From: an uncultured Bacteroidales bacterium
Lineage (GTDB): Bacteria > Bacteroidota > Bacteroidia > Bacteroidales > UBA932
Reading direction: 5' to 3'
Assembly: GCA_934726455.1 (NCBI GenBank)
Contig: CAKVDS010000012.1
Location: 1 to 45,687, forward strand
Length of the DNA stretch: 45,687 nucleotides
Under the pieces are notes generated by a model. It did not search any database, was not told where the DNA came from, and was given only the letters and a program-made list of their open reading frames with translations. Numbering within the stretch: position 1 is the stretch's first letter; the number at the start of each line of letters is the position of its first letter. The position numbers and the translations under genes were made by a program. Shown in pieces: positions 1 through 7,100 of this stretch.

Positions 1-470
1 ACCGGCTTCAAGTCATCTTTGTATGTCTTTCCGCGTACAAGTCCTGTATGGTAGACTCCGGCGCCGTAGTAGACGCACCTCTCGAAGAAGGCGTTCTCGG
101 GCTCGCGCTGCATCTCCACTATGAAAGTCCTTTTGTCCTCTCCCCGGCAGACGAGGTCCATTCTTGTGGTCTTGCCGTTGAGGAATTCAGGTACACTCTC
201 GCGGTCGATATATTCGAGTATGTCTTCCACTTTTGCCTCCGGCGGCAGGAGGACGTTGAGCAGGCCGATGAGCTGGGCCTTGTTGCTCCTGTCGGCGAAC
301 ACAGCCTTGAATCCCGCGTCAAGCGTCAGATCCACGTATCGTCCCGTGCTCGCGCTGCCGCCAATGTCTCCGCTTCCGGCCTCGGTTCTGCTGCCGCTTC
401 CTTTTCCCTCGCACTTCTGTCCCGCGGCCTCGCCGCCGGCAGAATCTTTCTTCTTGAAGTTCTTCATCAT
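1..470 (-). CDS. Rpn-family PD-(D/E)XK nuclease/transposase, N-terminal part (cut by left edge)
   Basis: Reading leftwards from ATG at 470 gives about 156 residues before the window ends, so the C-terminus is missing. A Lys/Gly/Ser-rich, probably disordered head (residues 1-45) is followed by a YVDLTLDAGFKAVFAD segment, LIGLLNVLLP, and then MDLVCRGEDK and FIVEMQRE. The Asp of MDLVC and the Glu-x-Gln of VEMQ fit the PD-(D/E)XK catalytic core of the Rpn (recombination-promoting nuclease / Transposase_31-like) family. E. coli Rpn proteins are known to act as DNA nucleases that promote RecA-independent recombination. The last 137 bp (1-137) match 45551-45687 at the other edge with 8 differences, all silent. 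A second ATG lies at 467. No clear Shine-Dalgarno is visible, which is normal in Bacteroidales. Family call is strong; activity is inferred. Confidence 0.85.
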   Translation of the reverse strand, partial: MMKNFKKKDSAGGEAAGQKCEGKGSGSRTEAGSGDIGGSASTGRYVDLTLDAGFKAVFADRSNKAQLIGLLNVLLPPEAKVEDILEYIDRESVPEFLNGKTTRMDLVCRGEDKRTFIVEMQREPENAFFERCVYYGAGVYHTGLVRGKTYKDDLKP

Positions 471-583
471 ATTGAGTTTTTTCGCCTGCAATGATAGCGC
501 TTTACCGACTTCCGCGCAATAAAGAAACTTCAAAAGACGAAAGAAACAGAAAAATCTGCGCCGACGCGAGGGGTAGAGGCTCA

Positions 584-665
584 TTTCGTACAGAAAGGTG
601 GCTGTCCTGTACGCGGACCGCTTGCGGATACGTGCGGTACAGAAAACGGAGCCGTGGTGTACGGC
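584..665. repeat. GTACAG palindromic units (left copy)
   Basis: CGTACAG (585-591) is followed by its reverse complement CTGTACG about 13 bases later, then a second unit starting GGTACAGAAAA and ending GGTGTACGG. The same style of unit recurs at 44530-44716, where one unit has a perfect 10-bp stem. Confidence 0.6.
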
Positions 666-723
666 AGGTACTTGACGCCCGGCGGGTGCGCTGTTGAAGG
701 CGCAAAGAGAGCGGCGCCGGGAC

Positions 724-767
724 GGAGGTGGCAGGGGCGAGGCTTGTGTTGAGCCCCTGCCACCTCC
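724..767. repeat. 15-bp-stem hairpin element, copy A (loop orientation 1)
   Basis: Perfect inverted repeat GGAGGTGGCAGGGGC (724-738) / GCCCCTGCCACCTCC (753-767) around a 14-base loop, GAGGCTTGTGTTGA. Copies B (3671-3714) and C (44775-44820) carry the reverse-complement loop. There is no T-tract on either side, so it is not an ordinary terminator. Confidence 0.85.
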
Positions 768-926
768 AGTCCCACGCGCTGTATCTGGTCCGTGCGCACG
801 ACTATCTCCCACTCCACCCCATTGTTCCACGAACGGGAGAATTTGATGACCTATGCTGTGCCCGGAGAGGGCCGCATGGAGGCTTGGTGTTGTCCAGAAG
901 TTGGGGAGGTGGAGAGAAATCGTGAA

Positions 927-958
927 AAGTGCCGCGGCCTGTGAAGGTAGCGGCACTT
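927..958 (-). terminator. Probable terminator of the BspA-like gene
   Basis: Perfect 9-bp stem AAGTGCCGC / GCGGCACTT (927-935 and 950-958), 41 bases past the stop codon of the leftward gene at 999. In the leftward direction it is followed by a short TTTTC run, so termination strength is uncertain. Confidence 0.55.
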
Positions 959-998
959 GACATTTTCGCCTATGGATGAGGACGGATCAGTCAGTTAG

Positions 999-3209
999 TT
1001 ATAGTGTTTTTACCGTCCAACCATCCGGAATCTCACTATTTTCCAACTTTAATCCAGCACTTTTATAGATGACACCTCCAGATCTAGATGTACGATCAAG
1101 CCAACCATCCAACGGATTAGAAGCGCCTTCTCTTGATTTTGCCTTCATAGTGACTTTCACAAGACTCGAACAGCCCTCAAACATGCTCCGATAACATCCA
1201 TCCACAAGGGTCTCCGCCTTCAGAACCGGCGACTCCGTGAGTGCTGTATCCTCAAACATCCACAGACAGCAGTTCTTGGCCAAAGTGGTGGCATCGATCC
1301 TCGGCGCTGTTTGGAGGTTCAAGCAACCATTGAACATTTGTGCATAGCAAAACTCTGCCAGTGTTTTGGCAGGGAGCACTTCCGGAGCCGTGACAAGATT
1401 CGTGCACATGGAAAACATGCTTGCATAACAGTCCTTTGCCAAAGCAGTGGCCTGAAGTGCCGGGGTGGATGTCAGCCCCTTGCAATACGAAAACATTGAT
1501 TTATAGCATCTCTCTGTCAATGTCTTGACAGGAAGAAGATCCTCTGGCACGGAGGTCAAGCCGGTACAATTGTAGAACATCCCCTCATAGCAGTTCGCTT
1601 CCAAGGAAGTCGCTGGAAGTTCCGGAACCGAAGCCAGGTTCTCGCAACTTGCAAACATGTAGTAATAGCAATATGACGTCAATACTTTTGCCGGAAGTTT
1701 CGGAGCGGAGGTCAAGCTGGTACCGCTGAACATCGACGTATAACAGCTTGGTGCCAGGTTCTCGGCAGGAAGGAGATTCTCCGGCACGAATGTCAAGCCT
1801 TTACAACCGCTGAACATACTTGAATAGCAGCCCTTGGCCAATGACGTGGATTTCAACTCCGGAACTGACGACAGCTTGCTGCATTTGTAGAACATGGACG
1901 CATAGCAGTATTCAGCGAGATTTTCAGCATTCAATTCAGGTGCACTTTCAAGGCTTGTACAGCCATAGAACATTTTATGATAGCAATGGTCAGCCAGAAC
2001 AGCCGCCGGGAGCGAAGGCGCGGAAACCAATTGCGTACAATCCATGAACAGGCCGCAGAATCTTGCAGCATCTGTGCTGACCGTGCTGTAATTCTCATAA
2101 TCGACAAGAGTGCGGATATCGCCGGTGCAGGTCACTTTCGCCTCCGTCGTGAAAGTAACTTGGCTTCGGTCGGCATCACTTGTCGCTGTGCCAACGTTAC
2201 TTTTACCGCGAAGCCTTAGGCTTCCGGATGATCCTCCGAAACCAATGGCCGTGCCTGATGACAAATCCGTCCAACTCCCGGTTCCCACAGAATACTGGAA
2301 AGTTCCGACACCGTCATTCAGAGTCATCCCGAACTCCTGCTCGGTATCAGCGGAGAAAGTCACATAAGGGGTGGTGTCGTCTTCCTGCAGGTCGCTCTCG
2401 GAAATCGCACCGAGGTTGACCACCTTGCTCTTGTTTATATCAGGGTCTTTGCTCGACTCTCTGTACTTCTCTTTGCCCGCAGCATCAGTAAAGACAAGCC
2501 TGAATCCAGAAGACAAAGTCACAGGAAGGACTGCAATATAATAAGCCGAACCTGCTTTGATATCTCCGGAGATGGAGACAGAAGAACTTCCATCCATAAT
2601 TCCCGCGATCGACGGAGTATCCCCGTTCATCTTCAGACTCAGTTTACCGGCAAAGATCCCAGACTCACCGTTTCTGACAAACGTTATCTTCTTGCAGTCG
2701 AACATCGGCGTCACCTTCACGTAGCCCACGACATTCTTGAAATTCAGACTCAGGCTTCCGGACTCCGTCTGTGCCAGCATAAGTGCAGCCTCCGGATCGA
2801 AAGACCCTGCCACCGCTGTCTGTTCGCTTTTCAGGGTCACGTTGGACAGAGTGCCGTCACTCATAGAGACCCCGCTCTGATAAGGATAAAGAGCGATATA
2901 GTTGTCGGCTTTCTGAATTTCAGCATCGCTGTCAAACATCGCTGAAGTTTCGCCTGCACCGGACGTTAGAGTATACTTTGTATTTCTCGTGCCGTCAAAG
3001 ACCGAAATGGCATCCGGCTCTGACCAATTCACAGCCTTGCCATCGGCTCCCACAGAAGTACGGGTCTGAGCACCCTCTTGGGTCGCACTGAATGTCACTT
3101 TGACCATTTCCCCATCTGACGGGCCGTCCGGAGAGATATTCTCTTTCGCGCAGCCTGCAAGTCCCGCCAGGACTCCGAGGCCAACTATTGTTCTGAAGAG
3201 AGTTTTCAT
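999..3209 (-). CDS. BspA-like repeat lipoprotein with fimbrillin-like N-terminus
   Basis: 736-aa predicted outer-surface lipoprotein. The start at 3209 gives a clean SPII signal (MKTLFRTIVG...LAGC, lipid Cys20); an in-frame start 10 codons upstream (3239) would place charged residues before the signal. Residues about 30-280 resemble fimbrillin-like N-terminal domains (VTFSATQEGAQTRTSVGADG, then NYIALYPYQ). A short beta-rich linker domain follows (YVTFSADTEQEFGMTL). Residues about 390-683 form roughly 12 repeats of about 24 aa on the pattern CYxxMFxxCxxLxxxPxLxAxxLA, which is the BspA/LRR_5-like style common in gut Bacteroidales. Such proteins are associated with adhesion or surface recognition, but no ligand can be named here. 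It is monocistronic, with a leader of roughly 200 bases containing a run of eight C. Confidence 0.85.
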   Translation of the reverse strand: MKTLFRTIVGLGVLAGLAGCAKENISPDGPSDGEMVKVTFSATQEGAQTRTSVGADGKAVNWSEPDAISVFDGTRNTKYTLTSGAGETSAMFDSDAEIQKADNYIALYPYQSGVSMSDGTLSNVTLKSEQTAVAGSFDPEAALMLAQTESGSLSLNFKNVVGYVKVTPMFDCKKITFVRNGESGIFAGKLSLKMNGDTPSIAGIMDGSSSVSISGDIKAGSAYYIAVLPVTLSSGFRLVFTDAAGKEKYRESSKDPDINKSKVVNLGAISESDLQEDDTTPYVTFSADTEQEFGMTLNDGVGTFQYSVGTGSWTDLSSGTAIGFGGSSGSLRLRGKSNVGTATSDADRSQVTFTTEAKVTCTGDIRTLVDYENYSTVSTDAARFCGLFMDCTQLVSAPSLPAAVLADHCYHKMFYGCTSLESAPELNAENLAEYCYASMFYKCSKLSSVPELKSTSLAKGCYSSMFSGCKGLTFVPENLLPAENLAPSCYTSMFSGTSLTSAPKLPAKVLTSYCYYYMFASCENLASVPELPATSLEANCYEGMFYNCTGLTSVPEDLLPVKTLTERCYKSMFSYCKGLTSTPALQATALAKDCYASMFSMCTNLVTAPEVLPAKTLAEFCYAQMFNGCLNLQTAPRIDATTLAKNCCLWMFEDTALTESPVLKAETLVDGCYRSMFEGCSSLVKVTMKAKSREGASNPLDGWLDRTSRSGGVIYKSAGLKLENSEIPDGWTVKTL

Positions 3210-3421
3210 AGGCCTACCAAGTGAAAAGTTCTTCCTCAAGGTTCTGCGTGCTGCCGCTTCCCGTAAGTACAGCCTGTTCCAGTTCTACATCAAGTACTTG
3301 AACACAAGGAGGCAGGTATGTCAGGCGCGCATCACCCCCCCCGATTGTTTGTAATTTACTCATATAAAATAATTTAATAGTGTTTCCCATTCCGGTATCT
3401 GAACTGTCTCCATAAACAAGG

Positions 3422-3457
3422 CAAATATACAACAAATCTCGACATCACAGTCCCAAA
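3422..3457 (-). promoter_or_regulatory. Candidate promoter of the BspA-like gene
   Basis: On the - strand, TATATTTG (3422-3429) matches the Bacteroidetes -7 consensus TAnnTTTG. A TTTG lies at 3454-3457, but the 24-base spacing is longer than the usual 19-21. It implies a leader of about 200 bases. Confidence 0.4.
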
Positions 3458-3479
3458 TTCATCCTTTTTTGCGCCCATC

Positions 3480-3517
3480 CAGGTGGGAGCAGTTTCGCGG
3501 AAAATGGCTCCTACCTG
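3480..3517. repeat. AGGTRGGAGC hairpin, copy 1
   Basis: CAGGTGGGAGC (3480-3490) pairs with GCTCCTACCTG (3507-3517) with one G-T wobble. The interior is TCGCGGAAAA-like. Other copies are at 3564, 44184 and 44268. Confidence 0.75.
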
Positions 3518-3563
3518 AACATAGGAACGGCCTCTGGAAGACGCACAAGCCATATCGCCCCTC

Positions 3564-3601
3564 CAGGTGGGAGCGGAGTCGCGGAAAATAGCTCCTACCT
3601 G
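3564..3601. repeat. AGGTRGGAGC hairpin, copy 2
   Basis: CAGGTGGGAGC (3564-3574) / GCTCCTACCTG (3591-3601). It lies 84 bases from copy 1 in the same orientation. The TCGCGGAAAAT interior is shared with copy 1. Confidence 0.75.
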
Positions 3602-3670
3602 AACACTGAGGCAACACTAGAGCGACATCAGGACAACACCGAGGTAGCGTCGGGCACCTCTAGACGTGGC

Positions 3671-3714
3671 GGAGGTGGCAGGGGCTCAACACAAGCCTCG
3701 CCCCTGCCACCTCC
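3671..3714. repeat. 15-bp-stem hairpin element, copy B (loop orientation 2)
   Basis: GGAGGTGGCAGGGGC (3671-3685), loop TCAACACAAGCCTC (3686-3699), GCCCCTGCCACCTCC (3700-3714). Stem and loop are the exact reverse complement of copy A. Confidence 0.85.
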
Positions 3715-3802
3715 GGCCCGCGCGCAACAATCTTCCGTCCGCGAAAGAACCCCGTTCCGTACGCAGGCTCAGATTCTGCCCCAGGACTTCTGGCCCGCCC
3801 CC

Positions 3803-3919
3803 GTGCGCACGAAGTCGATCCCGTGCGTAAAAAGGCCTGCGGTGCGCACGGGACAGGAGGAAATTCAACGCGGTGCGCACGAGAGGGCCTGGTGCGCACC
3901 GGATCAGCCGCGTGCGCAC
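3803..3919. repeat. Cluster of GTGCGCAC palindromes
   Basis: Perfect 8-bp palindromes at 3803-3810, 3842-3849, 3873-3880, 3892-3899 and 3912-3919, plus a degenerate one at about 3823. Spacing is irregular (11-31 bases between units). Single copies lie at 792-799 and 44861-44868, next to the other hairpin elements. Confidence 0.75.
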
Positions 3920-3923
3920 GGCA

Positions 3924-3986
3924 GAGAGCGCGGCGACACGGGACGAGAGCGCGGCGACACGGGACGAGAACGGGGCGACACGGGAT
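3924..3986. repeat. Three tandem 21-bp units
   Basis: Units 3924-3944 and 3945-3965 are identical (GAGAGCGCGGCGACACGGGA plus C). Unit 3966-3986 differs at a few bases. The array ends about 115 bases before gltB. Confidence 0.8.
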
Positions 3987-4100
3987 TTTAAGCTCCAACG
4001 CAAGTAATTCTTGAGAATTTTTACTAACTTGCAACATTAAACCCCATACCTGTCTGCCCTGAAGCAATAAGACGGGAAAAAGCAGGAAATACGAGAGTAT

Positions 4101-7100
4101 ATGAACCAGATGGAATCACTTCAGGCCCGCGGCCTGTACTCACAGGACTGGGAACACGACGCATGCGGCGTGGGGCTGGTCGTCAACATCAACGGAGCCA
4201 AGTACCACGACATCATTGAGAAAAGCCTCTCCGTTCTGGAGAACATGGCCCACCGCGGAGCCGAAGGAGGAGACCCGAACACGGGAGACGGAGCCGGGAT
4301 AATGGTCCAGATCCCGCATGAGTTCATCTTGCTCCACGGCATCCCCGTGCCGGAAAAAGGCCGTTACGGGGTCGGAATGGTCTTCTTCCCTAAAGACAAG
4401 AGCGACGCGGAAGCATTTCTGGAGATAATCAAGGAGTGCACCGAGGCCAACTCCCTCAGCATAATGCACATAAGAGAAGTGCCGGTCAATTCCGATGTCC
4501 TCGGCAGCAAGGCCAGGGAGACGGAACCGGACATCAGACAGCTGTTCATCGAGGGCTGCGACAATCAGGAAGAACTCGAGAACAGACTCTACCTGATACG
4601 CAAAGAAGCGGAACGCCGGGTCGCAGTCTCCTCTATCAAGGACAAAAAATCCTGCTACTTCGCCAGCCTCTCCACAAGGACCCTCATATACAAGGGCATG
4701 CTCACCTCCGGGCAGCTGCGGCACTATTTCACCGACCTCACCGACAAATACTTCACCTCGGCGATCGCCCTCGTGCACTCGCGTTTCTCCACCAACACAT
4801 TCCCGACATGGAGCCTGGCACAGCCGTTCCGCATGATAGGGCACAACGGGGAGATCAACACCATCCGTGGCAACAGGCTTTGGATCAAGGCTCGCGAAAG
4901 CCTGCTCAAGACGGACAAGCTCGGAAAAATCACCGAGAACATCAGCCCGATAGTCGAGCCCGGCATGAGCGACAGCGCCTCATTCGACAATGTTCTGGAG
5001 TTCTTCACCCGTGCAGGATATTCGATTCCGCACGCTTTGGCTATGCTTGTCCCTGAAAGCTACAAGGAAGGCAACCCGTTGAGCCACAAGCTCAAGAGTT
5101 TCTACGAATACCACTCGATATTCATGGAACCATGGGACGGCCCGGCCACAATCATATTCTCCGACGGAAGATATGCCGGAGGCATGCTGGACCGCAACGG
5201 GCTGCGTCCGTGCCGGTATTTCGTCACCAAGGGAGGGATGCTGGTAATGGCTTCGGAGACGGGAGTCTGCGATGTTCCCCCGGAGGAGATAGCCTCCAAG
5301 GGAAGGCTGCGCCCCGGCAAAATAATGATGGTTGACACCCTCAAGGGCAAGATTCTCCGCGATGAAGAAATCAAGGCAGCCCTGAGCGACGCCCACCCGT
5401 ATGCCGACTGGCTGCACAGCGGGCGCATAGTGCTCAAGGACATCCGCAGCGGACGCAAGGTGGAGCACTCAGTCCCCGATTACCAAAGGCTTCTCAAGGC
5501 TTTCAACTACAGCAAGGAGGACATTGACCGCATCATCATCCCGATGACGGTGGACAGCGCGGAGCCGCTGTATGCGATGGGGGATGACACCCCTCTGTCC
5601 GTGCTCTCCGAGAAGCCCCAGAGATTCTTCAATTACTTCAAACAGAAATTCGCCCAGGTCACCAACCCGCCGATAGACTCCATAAGGGAAAGCACCGTGA
5701 TGTCCCTGACAAGCTACATCGGAGCCGTCAAGGGGGACATTCTCACCCCATCGCCGGATCTGTGCAAGGTGGTACGCCTAAGTTCCCCGATCCTCTCAAA
5801 CGCCGAGTTGGAAACGCTCAAAAACCTCAGATACAAAGGGTTCAAAACCATCACACTGCCTATGCTCTTCGAGACTGAAGGTGGGGCGGGAGCGATGGAA
5901 GCCGCACTTTCCAGACTCTGCAAGGATGCCATCAAGGCTGTTGACGCAGGATACAACTATATCATAATCAGCGACCGCAATGTAGACGAGAAGCATGCCG
6001 CCATCCCGTCCCTGCTTGCCACGGCCGCCGTGCATCACCACCTCATCCACAACATGAAGCGTTCGCAGACCGCCATAATCGTCGAATCCGCAGAAGTATG
6101 CGAGGTGATGCATGTGGCGCTGCTCGCCGGATACGGGGCCAGCGCGGTCAATCCCTATATGACATTTGCCATCCTCGATGAGCTGGTCAAATCCAAAGCC
6201 GTCCAGCTTGACTACCCGGCAGCGGAAGAACACTACATCAAGGCTGTGAACAAGGGCATGCTCAAAATCCTCTCCAAGATGGGAATCTCCACCATACGCA
6301 GTTACAGGGGTGCTTCCCTCTTCGAAAACCTGGGAGTCAGCCAGGAAGTGCTGGACAGTTATATGGGAGGAGGCGTTTCCCAGATAGGAGGAGTCACCCT
6401 CGAAGATATAGCATCCGATGTGCTCGCAGCCCACAAGGCGGCATTCGCACCGGAGCAGCCGGGCGCACCGGAAGACTACGGATTCTACTCATACCGCAAA
6501 GGAGGGGAATTCCACGCCTGGGAACCGTCCCGCGTCAGACTCCTGCACAAAGCCGTGAGGGAGCAGGACTACGAGGCGTTCCGCCAGTTCAGCGACATCG
6601 CCGCCAACAGGACGGCTCCGATGTACCTGCGCGACCTGATGGAAATCGAAAGCGACCGCAAACCTATAGACATCAACGAAGTTGAAAGCGAAGAGGCACT
6701 GATGAAGCACTTCGTGACGGAAGCCATCTCATTCGGGGCCATCAGCAAGGAGGCCCACGAGACGATAGCCCTGGCGATGAACGCCATCGGCGGGCAGAGC
6801 AACACCGGCGAGGGCGGCGAGGACCCGTCACGCAGCAATCCCCTCCCCGACGGGAGCTCGATGCGCAGCGCGGTGAAGCAGGTGGCCTCGGGAAGATTCG
6901 GGGTGGACGCGCAGTACCTTGTCAACGCGGACGAGATACAGATCAAGGTCGCCCAGGGCGCGAAACCGGGAGAAGGCGGCCAGCTGCCAGGATTCAAGGT
7001 AGATGAACTCATAGCCCGTACCCGGCATTCCGTGCCGGGAATCACCCTCATCTCTCCCCCACCCCACCATGACATCTACTCCATCGAGGACCTCGCTCAA

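Larger units (their letters stand above)
471..998. other. Repeat-rich intergenic spacer A
   Basis: No credible gene. It holds GTACAG hairpin-type units at about 584-665, a long perfect hairpin at 724-767, a GTGCGCAC palindrome at 792-799 and a terminator-like hairpin at 927-958. Positions about 652-774 are homologous to about 44701-44826 in the right-hand spacer. Short open frames here overlap the repeats and look like no protein family. Confidence 0.7.
3210..4100. other. Repeat-rich intergenic spacer B, with leaders of both flanking genes
   Basis: Divergent spacer between the BspA-like gene and gltB. From left to right it holds a C8 run (3335-3342), a candidate leftward promoter (3422-3457), two AGGTRGGAGC hairpins (3480-3517, 3564-3601), the 15-bp-stem hairpin copy B (3671-3714), five GTGCGCAC palindromes (3803-3919) and three 21-bp tandem units (3924-3986). 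Short open frames on both strands here only reflect the GC-rich repeats. Confidence 0.7.

Noticed and set aside
724..767. Rho-independent terminator for the left Rpn gene or the BspA-like gene
   Set aside because: No T-tract in either direction, and copies occur in other contexts with the loop reversed.
3803..3986. CRISPR array
   Set aside because: Repeats are only 8-bp palindromes or contiguous 21-bp units, with irregular or absent spacers and no cas genes.
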